NCBI GenBank assembly: GCA_037013685.1
Contig: CM072886.1
Span: forward strand, 61,434,933 to 61,498,932
Source of the DNA: Acridotheres tristis
Taxonomy: Eukaryota > Chordata > Aves > Passeriformes > Sturnidae
Reading direction: 5' to 3'
DNA length: 64,000 nt
Each line of letters starts with the position of its first letter. Position 1 is the first letter of the stretch. The notes beneath the pieces were generated by a model that saw only the letters and a program-made list of their open reading frames with translations, searched no databases and was not told the DNA's origin. This document shows positions 25,796 through 36,100 of this stretch, one piece after another. The position numbers and the translations under genes are program-made.

Positions 25796-25992
25796 CATAA
25801 AGGATGACAGAAGTTGCAAATTCACAGTGCAGTACAATTCACACCAACTGCCCATCCCTCTTAGCATGAAACTGTTGCACCACAGCACAGCACTACATAT
25901 TTTACTCAGATATGCAAAGGGGAAGAGGAGGGGCTAAACCCCTGTGTGATTTAGATGATCACATACAACAGCAATAATTACTTTTTAGTGTA

Positions 25993-26009
25993 ACACCTGA
26001 CTCAGGTGT
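25993..26009. promoter_or_regulatory. Palindromic E-box/AP-1/E-box composite
   Basis: ACACCTGACTCAGGTGT is a 17-base near-perfect palindrome centred on C26001. Two E-boxes (CACCTG and CAGGTG, the type bound by ZEB/SNAI or E-proteins) share bases with a central AP-1 heptamer TGACTCA. It lies about 200 bases from the antisense MIR remnant. The structure is seen directly; binding is inferred. Confidence 0.35.
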
Positions 26010-29000
26010 ATTATGCCAAATCAAAGTCTATATTTTTTCAATTAAGTAGAGATTTCTAATACTTCACCTTCGGGTTCAGCTAAGCCAAACCTGGTACCAA
26101 GCCATGTCTTCAGGGCTGGTTCTCAGCTCTTTTTCACAGGAACTTAGATCCCTTGAATTCTCAGGAAGGGTGTTCAAAAACAGATGCATAAGAACCTTGG
26201 TAGGCTTGAAGCATAACTTTCCCAATAAAAAATGCACTTAAAAACTATTTTTAAATTATCAGCTGATCATCAGAGAAACTTTACGAAATATAAAGGAGAA
26301 GGTTTACTTCCCTAATGAAATAACATTAACTTTCTCTTTTCAAGTATCAGTCATTTTCTCTTAGGTAATCTCTTGCACAGTGTTGCCAGCTATCATGATG
26401 TTACTATACATTGCAAGTTATTTGTGTCTTTGCTTTAGTTTTTATGCATCCTTGGTATTTTACCTTATCAAGAGAATGGAAAATGCTCATTTTCTGAAAT
26501 GGTTGCCACCTCCTGAAAGGTCCAATGGGCAGAAAACATGAGCTGGCCTCACTGCCTAAACTGCTTTGCCCTCTCAACTGTTGTGAAGGGAAGCGACCCT
26601 GTCCTTTGGAAAGAGCATTTATAATTCATGCTGCAATTGTGCCTGGAGGGGCCCTTAGCAGATAGGGCTCAGGTTATAGCTGGCACTCCACATCCATGTA
26701 ATCAAGACATAGAGCTCTGCATAGCAAATAAGCATATGGTTAAATACAACAGAGGAACAAAACAGGTGGTAATGACACAAGCTTTTGGCTCCTTAGGGTG
26801 CTCCCTCATGCCAGCCACCTAAGCCCAATTACTTTGCAGGGTTCTGAGAAGAGGCAGGAGGGCTTCAGTGTGGAAGACTAACATAAGGAAAAGCCAGGAG
26901 ACTCTGCAGGTTGTTATTTGGGGCTCCTTCTGGCCCAAAACCCAAGATGGGGTCTTACTAAAAGCCTTTGTTGAGGAGGAAAGCTAATGAAAATTGGATA
27001 TAAGCCATCCTGCTGGACCAAGCAGCTTGCTCTTGGGCTGCAGTGGGAGCAGGAAAATCACCTAAAGGCACGCAGGGAAGGTGGCCTCTGTTGCTTAAAG
27101 ATGGAGGATCTCAAGAGCAGAGAAACAGCAGCTCCTTGAGCACAGCAGAACAGAAGACACAATGATGAGAAAATGGAGGCTGCTCTGTGTGAACATGCAC
27201 ACCTGAGAGTACTTAACATGAATTATTGGCACCCTACACAGAAAAACTGACCCCAAAAGCAACATCCAACACCACATGTTTAAGTTCACTGATACTTTGA
27301 AGTGATCGCCTCACATAATTTACCACCTTTGGTTAAGAAATTCGGTGCCATAAGAAAGTCAAAGAGGCCATTTGTCCCATCTGACTCCTACAGGACAACT
27401 GCTCTGGAGCCTCTTTCCAGAATGGCTGGGAAGCCTTTGTGAAATTCCATCTGTGTCTAGTTAATATCCATTTATCCTCATGCCAGCACTGTCCTTTAAC
27501 TCTTAGTCCTGATGCTGCCCCCTGTATCTTCAGAGTCAAAAAGTAGCATTAAATTATCTTTTCCTAGCTTGAATAAGCGCAACTCTTCTACCCTCCTCCT
27601 GGGACATAAACTTCCTATTTTCCCAATTGCCCAAGAAACCTATCTCTGCTATACTCTGAGTTCAGCTTTTACCAGTGGACATGGCCAGAACTAGACATAG
27701 GCTTCTTAAATGGGTGCCCAGTAGAATAATATTCCCCCTTTCCTCCTCTTTGCTGAACATATCAGTCAGATACACCTTTGCATTTTTTGCCTGTTCTTTT
27801 TTTTCCTGGCCACATCACTTCAGAGGTTCACAGACATTCTGTGATTGACTAATAGGTCAGTCTTGTCCTTCTCCTTCTCTGTCATCTACAATTGATGGAT
27901 TTCCATTTAACCATAAATTCTTATTAGCCTCTAAGTGATTGCCCATGCCATTACATTCTATCACTCAGTTTCTCAAGATCTCATCTCACTGAAGGATATT
28001 CCATTAATTCCTTGCATTAAGAATGCATCTCAAATTTATCATTGGTAAAGGAAGAATACTTCTTTAAGTTATGAGTTGATTATAAATACAGGTGCATGGC
28101 TTTAAAAAGAAAAAAACAAAAGCAAAGAGGAGGTCACAAGAAAGGTGACATAGGTCATTCAACTACCCATTTTAAACCTTGTATGCTGCCTGTATCTACT
28201 CTTACTTTTTAGAGTGTTTGGTGACTTTGTTTCCCTCTCAAGAGCCTAAGTCCCTTTACTATGCTCAACAAATGATTCTTGTCAGTTCTGAGAGACCTTT
28301 CTGTCATCCTTTCTGGTCATCCCTTCCATCTCCTCCATCTGTGGAGAGACGGAGAGCTATTAAATGTTTTGGCCAAGGTTTCCTGAACAGGCAAGGGTTT
28401 CCTCTAGTCAAGGGGTGCTAATGTATGAAGACCCTCCTTTCCCTGGAGAGACCCTTATTCCAGACCTGCTCCAGTGAAAGCTGACTGCTCCCCCCTCTCT
28501 CTTCACCCAACCTCTATTCAGTTTTGGCTCTCAATTAATCATGAGAGATACATAGGCTTTAAAGAGTCAACAAGAAACAAATCTCCAAGTGTCCTTCAGC
28601 CTAGTGGGGGAGGAGGGCATGAATATTGTGGCAGATTCAAAGGAGCAGCTTGAAAGCAGCTGGAAAGCTGTGCAAAAAAACCCCATACACTGCACACATA
28701 CAGAGCAGCTGCATAGAGGGTGCCGTGCACAATATTAATTATAAGCATGTTATGGAAGACAACACTCAACATTTCCAGTGCAAAGCATTCAGCATAGGAG
28801 CAGCCAGTGACACTATTTCACACTCCCCAGTGCACCTCCACTAGGACTTGATTTAACATTATAAGGTTCCAAGTCTGTCAAGCTGTGACAATTTGTATGA
28901 GTGAGATTTTGGGTATCTCACTGAAATACGTATTGCAAAAAAAACCCCCCAACCCCTTTATCACAAACCTGCCTGATTTCAAAGGCTTCCTTGAAAGACG

Positions 29001-30229
29001 AATAATAAAGAGTAAGGGAGTGTCCCTAAAACAAATCAAATTTGGCAGAGCTAACTTTCCTTGTAAAATTAATTTTTAGCATCTTCTCTCCAGTGGCCCT
29101 GCCTCAGCTGTCTCCCCCTGTGCACAGTTAATGATCTTGTTGAGCAGATAACCAATCTCTGGTTGATTTACAAGGTCTTTTATTGTCTGAACTGTCTATA
29201 ATTTTTTTTTAATAGAGCTTCAGTTGATATTGCAGTAAAACAAGGTTCGTTTTACATATTTAATGAAAAAGTGAAAACAAGCCAATAAAGACACCAAAGG
29301 ACCAATTTGCCAAACTGTTCTACACAGTCTGAAATGTCTTGCATGCCAAATATCTGTAAAGAAAATGCACAGGCTCTCAATACTAAATCTTAAGCCTAAA
29401 AAAAAAGGAAACCTAATAGCATGCTTAATGCCTATTTCATGTCATGAACTGTTCATAAGCTTTACCTCTTATTATCCCCAACTACATTAGAAGGATTTGT
29501 TCCATTTCTGTTTCTAAGCAAATGGAAATATATATATGTATATATTAGCAGGGTAGTGTGAAGATTTTAATTGTGCTCTGCTCCAAGAGCCCTACCTGAT
29601 GGGAGCACAAAGTGTCGATATTCAAACGAATCCTCCTGAACTGATGTAACTTAGCACACCACGCCAGGGAAGCAAGCACTGGGAGCTAGGTATTTTAAAG
29701 TGATTGATTACACACTGTGCAAGCACAAATGAAGTCAGTGCATAGGGAGTGCATGTATTCTCAGGCACGGTTAAGTCAGGTTTTCTGCTAGCACAAAGTA
29801 AAGCACACAGGAACCACTTGGTTATTTGTTACAAACCCCAGCATAACGCACCTGAAAAGGTGTTATTAAGAAAATAAAAACCGTGTCAGTTCCTGACTCT
29901 TCATCACATCCCCTTGGACAGACGTGGTCCCAGAGGTGGGAGGCAGCACAAGGTCCCCACCAGCCCGCAGGAGCAGAGCTGGGGCTCACCCTCCATGGCA
30001 CCCACACGCCACATATGGCTCACCCACACACACCATCCCAATCCCTCCCAGGCTCCCTGTCATAGCTCCAACAGCAACACACCAGACACCCCAAACAGAT
30101 CGGATCCTGGCCAAGCATCTAGGACAAGTTTCTGATCACAAGAGCACAGCCGGGGCAGGGTGCTGCAAGCAAGCTGGTAAGACTTTTCAGACAGGTCCTT
30201 GAAGCCAGCTTTTTCTCCCTGTCACCTCT
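26010..30229. other. Noncoding stretch, no gene seen
   Basis: About 4.2 kb without a recognisable gene or mobile element. Frames are at most about 90 codons; those at 29883-30202 overlap in several phases in a GC-richer, stop-poor patch. A short TA-repeat patch lies at about 29527-29546. Confidence 0.55.
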
Positions 30230-30780
30230 GTGTTTTTAAGCTGCTGCACATTGTTGTTGCCTTATGGTGATTATTTTCACTGCCAGCACAGTCTTTTGCA
30301 TATTAGTGGCCTTTAATCCGTTGCATCAGCCAGCTTAATTGGGGTGGGACGTTCCGATTTCCAACCTCTGTCCTCTGCTCCTTCCCCCCTCTCCCACCCT
30401 ACGATATTTAAGGGATGTACAAAATCTATAGTGTTTCTACATCTGAATGGAGCATATAAAGGGTATTTAGTCAGATCTGGTTAATTGGGGGGACTTGTGG
30501 TTTAGTGGTTAGGAATGGGCCTAATCAGGGATAGAGGAGGAAGAAGAAGAGGAAGGAGGGGAGGGAGAGAGGGGGGTTTCTTTTTTTATGAAAATGTGGA
30601 CCTCCCTACAGTAATTCCCCTTCAGCTGCTGCCTCACAGATGGACCTTTTAATTGAATTTTCTTACAGGCCTGAGGGAGGGAGTTCATTTCAGGTCAGGT
30701 GAGGCAATTGAAGTGAATCTAATAGCTCTAGTTTCTTTTCATTGGGAGCAGAGGGAAGTGTGTTGCTTTGTTTTTTCCAC
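30230..30780. promoter_or_regulatory. Candidate conserved enhancer-like block
   Basis: This block has the most patterned noncoding sequence in the window. It has an octamer-like TTTGCATATTAG near 30295 and an OTX/PITX-type TTTAATCC near 30313. It also has homeodomain cores in CTTAATTGGGG (near 30334) and GGTTAATTGGGG (near 30479), and TAATCAGGG near 30522. Then come the polypurine tract at 30533-30576 and TTTTAATTGAATTTT near 30647. No usable open frame covers it. This motif mix is typical of conserved developmental enhancers; conservation itself was not tested. Confidence 0.3.
30533..30576 (+). repeat. Pure polypurine tract (44 bases)
   Basis: An uninterrupted purine run, GAA/GGA-rich and ending in six G, is followed directly by a pyrimidine run (TTTCTTTTTTT). 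Such tracts can form triplex DNA. It lies inside the candidate regulatory block and may be a structural spacer or simple low-complexity DNA. Confidence 0.8.
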
Positions 30781-30820
30781 TCTCCCTCCCACTACCCCCA
30801 CCTTTCAGCTCAGCTAAAAA

Positions 30821-30841
30821 GTTTCAATTAAAAATTGAAAC
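30821..30841. repeat. Short inverted repeat, 9-bp stem
   Basis: GTTTCAATT and AATTGAAAC are exact reverse complements separated by three A. It is followed by a short CA run (30841-30849). The AT-rich stem could be a dimeric binding site; the loop is too short for a stable microRNA precursor. Confidence 0.7.
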
Positions 30842-30849
30842 ACACACAC

Positions 30850-32474
30850 GGTGATTTCCAAGGATTTGTTGTCTTCATTTTGGCACAAGTGGCAGCAAGG
30901 TCAGCAGTGGGAAAAATCTGAAGCAGTTTGCATCCTGTTCTGGTTTTGTTCCCCACACGAGAAGGAATGCAGCATGTACAATGTCCACAAAAACGGCACG
31001 AAAGCGTCTTCTTAACTTGTGCTGGCAAACATAAGAATCATCTTCCAGATCTAGAAACATGTTGTGAATGAGTAACCAAATTACACATCTCTGTGCCTTT
31101 TTAAAAATACTGTGACAATTTTTTAGGCCTCATTGAGTTTGGTTTTAAACTAGAGAAAATTAAGGGGGAGCCATCGTAAAGGAAGCCCTCTTGAGCACAA
31201 CTTGCTATGTCTATATCAGATAAGAAAGGCTAGGCTTAAAATTCAAGTCTTGTGAATGGAGTTCATAGCATCAAAAAGTCGTTCCCACGTTGGTTTTCCA
31301 TCTTCCAGAGCCTTCCAGACCCAAATTAGCCATGCTAGCAAAAGGATATTTATTCTGGCATAATATATCTATATTTGGGGAGGGTGGGGTTGTGGTTTAC
31401 AGAGCAAAGCTGCAGAATTTTCTGGTGTGAGTCATGCCTTTAGCACTTTAAACCATCAAAGGTATAGTCTCTTTTAGCCCAGGGCAGGTACAGTTCCATG
31501 TGGAGCCACAGGCAGAGGAAGGGTAGCAGGTACACCCTACAAGTTAACCTTGTCCTCTGGGAAGATTGCCACCAGAAGCAGAGCCAGGACGGCTTCCGGC
31601 AACCTTGCCAGCAAAGGAGGCAGAGTTTTCTCAAGAGGCCATCTGGTCACCTGTGGCTCGGGCAGACAGAGTAGGATGCCACTCCAGGCCATTTGCAGGG
31701 AATGATGGAGGATCTGCAGGGTGATGGGTACTGAGATTCCCTGCAGCCACCAGGACAGAGCCTAAAAGGTCCTAAGTGGCTTTCAGGGAAGGGAAGATGG
31801 GGGTATTGTGGTCATAGAGGTCTGCTCAAGGAGCAGTGCTTTCTTTTGGCACTGCCAGCCCCAACCTCATCATTAGCCAATGTACAAGGCTTTCAGATCT
31901 CCCTTCCTCCTTAGTCCTTGTGGCATCAGATAGGGGCTGGAGGGCTGCTGGCCTTTCAAGGTGAAAAGCAGCTTCCCATTGCTGTTCAGACAAATGCAAC
32001 TTGAGCCAAGTGCGAAGCATGGAAGTGAACGGATCTCTGGGAGCTGGCACCAGCACAAAAAGCAAGCACAGTTGTTCCTAAGAGGGGACCACGTTACCTG
32101 CAGCTGTGTTGCTGCTGGGACCAGTTCTCCCTCCTTCACTTCAACTTCAGACCTCTGGGGACCACCTGCAAAACTTTGGGGCTACACGTGAAGCCTCTGA
32201 ACAAACTCACTCCCACCAGCCTAAAATTCTCTGTACAACACTTTGCACCTTCAGTGGAAAATGGAGTGATTCAGCATGCTCAGAATGTTTGAAAATTGCC
32301 TCTTTAGGGGTCATTTGATGAAAAGATGACATTCATGTGTTGTTTTGTTGCTTTGAACCTATATAAACAAGGAAATACAGAAGTGCTGGTGGGTTTTATG
32401 TATGAAAGAGTGAACCTAAGTAAGTACCAACCCACAGAGGGAGGGACTCATTACCTTAGATGTATGAGGTGAAT
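30850..32474. other. Noncoding stretch, no gene seen
   Basis: No gene recognised; frames below about 90 codons. A G-rich stretch (GGGGAGGGTGGGG, 31377-31389) has three close G-runs. The 31440-32190 part is GC-richer, with overlapping shadow frames on both strands. Confidence 0.55.
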
Positions 32475-32745
32475 AGCATAGTGAGAGGACAAGGGTAAAA
32501 ATTGAGAGAAGGGAAATTTGGTTAGAGATTAGGAAGAATATTTTACTGTGAAGGTGGTCAGACCCTGGAACAGGTTGCCCAGGGAGTTTGCAGATGCTCC
32601 ATACCAGGCAGTGTTCAAAGACAGATTGGATAAGGCTTCGAGCATCCTGATCTACTGAGAGGTGTCCCTGCCCATGGCAATGGGATTTGGGACTAGATGA
32701 TCTTTAAGGTCCATTCTAAACCCTTGGCATTCTATGATTCTATGA
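32475..32745 (+). mobile_element. CR1 LINE, 5'-truncated 3' end
   Basis: The sequence follows the 3' untranslated end of chicken-repeat-1. It runs AGATTAGGAAGAATATTTTA, then CCTGGAACAGGTTGCCCAGG, then GATGCTCCATACC, then TGTCCCTGCCCATGGCAATG, then GGACTAGATGATCTTTAAGG. It ends in the diagnostic octamer ATTCTATG repeated twice (32729-32744). A full element is about 4.5 kb with two frames; only about 270 bases of the 3' end remain, which is typical of premature reverse-transcription stops, so no coding capacity is left. Divergence from the family sequence I know suggests an old insertion. The start is approximate. This is the strongest evidence that the host is a bird or close relative. Confidence 0.93.
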
Positions 32746-33046
32746 ACAGCAGAGCACTAAGGCCACAGCTAAGCTACCAGAAAGATTGTCTGTGTTACTT
32801 CATAGCTTAATCTCACTTCTCCTGAATTGCTTTGACCACAATTTTTAAGTAGAAATAAATAATATTCTGTGTCAACATTCATGTGTTTCAGCATTTCAAA
32901 TATTGCAATGATACTTCATTTCTAAATGCAGCTTCATTTAATGTTAAATTTCCAAAATGTAAAGCTGCAATGAAATTATTTTGAACCTTTTTTGAGGAGG
33001 AAAAGGAAAGGGAAGATCTTACTTGGCATAGATCTACTTGCAATAT

Positions 33047-33136
33047 CAAATAGCAAATGTCTGTATCTGTGTAATGCAAATAGCAAATGTGTGTATCTGT
33101 GTAAAGGAAATAGCAAATGTCTGTATCTATGCAAAT
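33047..33136. repeat. Three-copy 30-bp tandem repeat
   Basis: Units start at 33047, 33077 and 33107 and share the core AAATAGCAAATGTCTGTATC with few changes. Copy 2 has one change in the core, and copy 3 differs at its first base and near its end. Because 30 is divisible by three, both strands stay open through the array, giving ten-residue repeats in shadow frames (plus 32992-33192, minus 32888-33229). The copies abut with no spacer, so this is a small minisatellite and not a CRISPR array. Confidence 0.92.
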
Positions 33137-36100
33137 CTGAGCTAAACCACAGTTTAAAGAAGTTCCTTTTGCAGTTGGGTCTTTCATCTTAAACCACTCT
33201 GGGTGCTGTAAGACAAGTACACCTATCATTTGGGTTCTCCGCTGGCTTTTCCATCATCATCTCATTCACATGCTTCTGTATTTTAATTTCTTTTAAGACC
33301 TCGCAATGTACATAAGAGCAGCCTGGCCAGTGGAGCCTAGGCACAGATTAAATTTGGGGAGAGGATCCAACAGAAGCCTTGGACCTTCCTTATTATTATT
33401 CCCTTTATAGAGCCCCATTTAGAGGCCCCAAGTGGAAACAAAGGTAGCAAGCCATCCCAATCCTGCTGCCAGGAAAAAGGAGGGGTGGTTTAATCAACCA
33501 TCCGTGTAGCACTGTAGCAGAAGGGGCAAAAAAGCACACATTTAGGACCAGATGCTTCTCCTTTAGATGAAAGGATGATTAAAGCACTTGTGCTGAGAAC
33601 TGCAGCGATCCCTGCGTTATAAATACAGCAGTGCATGGCTGACCCTGCCCTTTCAAAAACAGATTCTGTGGCTGTGGTAAGGGTATACAGAGGTGAGAGG
33701 GGAAAGAACAGCAGCGGGTAACATTCAACTAAAAAGCTCAGCCCACATAGGAAAATATAAATGCTTCGTTTGCTCCTCTAAGGAAACTGGCTGTAGTTTG
33801 AGAGCATACCATAGGTGCTCTAAAACTTTTCTAACCAGAAATAAAGAGCACTGATTAAATCCCTGTGTGGGATTGACTATGGGCAACATATTCATATTTG
33901 TCTTGAGACATCCTCAATTCCATGCATAACCAGAAAGATTTATTTCAAATCCAAGGAAGAATTCAGAAAACCCCCTGTCTATTACAAACAATCAGCTGAA
34001 TGTTACAGGACAGCTGCTTCTGCACTGTAAAACACATGCAGGACACGATGCTGGGGAGCTATCACAGTTCTTGCTAGAAGAGATGGTTCTTGCTACAGCA
34101 CCCTTTCAGCACCTCTAGCAGTGTGAAGAAAGCTTTAACATTCTGCATTAGAAATGCCTGCTGGACAAAAATTGCACATATCCATTCTCTAATAAAACAT
34201 TATTTTGAGGCATTATAATGTTAACTTTATATATCAAAAGGCTTTTTACTGCCTGGGCAGCTTTGGGGAAAAAAAAAAAAAAGAGGACAGATTGACAATA
34301 AAAGATAGCATTTCAGTCTTAAAAGAAAACAAAACACAAGCTCAGTTTTCCTCATTGTTCCCCCTATTGTGAAGCATCCACGCCCATAAAACTGCCTGGT
34401 ACTGATAGAAAGGATTAAGTCTTTATGCACGAGATATTTCACATCTTGCTGGATCCTGAAACAACTATGATATCCAAGTCATTTCAAGCAGAGGACAGTA
34501 GCAGCAGTTTCTCAAAACCAGAAAGAGTTTGTAGAAGCAAAACAGAAGGCAAAGCTGTTTCCAGGCACGGCAATCCAGACATAAATGAGAGTACACGATG
34601 TGACATGCACTTCAGCATTCAGAGACTAACATACCAGTCTGCTCAGTCCAGAAACTCTAAACGCTTCTGTCAAGTGAATTTCTCATATAATAATCTTGTA
34701 GAGATGCAAAGAACTAATTACAGGAAACACCTAGTAATGGGAAACATAAGCTTTAAAATTGTTTGTAGATAAAAGGCAGGGAGCTACGAGATGGAATCTT
34801 TTGCATTGGGCATTTCTTTCTTTTGAAATTTCCGTGTGCAGGGATGAGAAAAATGGGTACAGTTTCCCTTTACATGACAGGAACAATAATTGAGTAGGAT
34901 TATATGTCATCCATGAAAATACTATATTTATGCCTCATTGTAATCCATTCATTGGTTTATGGATCCAAAGTCCCACGGGTAGTGTCACAAATCCACATAA
35001 TGTCCCTGAGTAGTGGATTTTGCATTTGGATCTGAGATGTAGCTGGCGGACACAGCAAATGACATGTAGCCAGACAGCTCCCAGGAGAGCGCACAGACGG
35101 GAATGCCAAACGTGACGGTCGCTCCCCAGCTCAGGTGGGAAACACAACCTTTGGCTCCCCAGCCTGCCAGCTTCAGAGAGGTGCTCTAACGTGCAGACCA
35201 TTTTCTCCTCAGTCATCAGAGATTTTACACATCTACCACTTACAAGTGTCAAAAGTGACTATGATATATCTCCTATGTCATATGGAGCCATTTCTTCTTT
35301 TGCCAAAAGACGGCAGAAGCCCGACCCTAATTGTATCTCTTGGACTACCTAGAGATATCTCTACAGGCAAATTTCATAAACCCGAGACCCATCATTATTT
35401 CTTTCTTCTTACATTAGGTGTAATCCTGAAGTAGCCCAGTAATATGTGATAACTCTCCCTGTACAAGATTTCCTGTGTGGCTTTGTACCAGATCTATACT
35501 TCAGCTTCCCCCTGGAAATTGAGGGGTTTTCTTTTTCCTGGCAGCACTTTCCTTAGTTAGCCTTTTGGGTTGTACATTTCCTGAGACAAATACTATTTTT
35601 TATTTCATGTCTGCGCCAGACTCAGCCAGGCTCCAGTGTCAGATGAAGCTTTAAGGCAGTATCATAACAGCAATTTAAAAAAGTACTTGATAAGACTTTA
35701 TAGCCACTGCTTCTGTAGATTACATGTGTCTGCTGGTAGAGGTAGGTGCACTTTGGTAAAAAGCTTTCCTCATAATTCATTAATTATATATTTACAAATA
35801 TCTCAGCTGCCAAACTCTTGAAGCTTCTCAGTCTTCAATGAAGAAGGGAGGAGCAGTTTAAAAAGTTGTCACATCCTTAGACATGCATCTCAGACAATGA
35901 TACTGGGTATTGGTCCATTATTGAAAGTTACAGCAAAGTAATAAAATTGTTCATTCAGTGTGCTGGCTTGATTGTCAATATAAGCACAGTCCTACAGCTG
36001 ACTGTGAATAGCCTAAAACTATAATATATAAGCAAGCCATAGCTGTTATGCTACAACTAAACAGAATCAACTGGGAAACAGCACCCCAGTGCTGTATCTT

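Noticed and set aside
32475..32745. Active or coding CR1 element
   Set aside because: Only the diverged 3' end remains, with no endonuclease or reverse-transcriptase sequence upstream.
33047..33136. CRISPR-like array
   Set aside because: The three units abut with no spacers, the DNA is vertebrate, and there are no cas genes.
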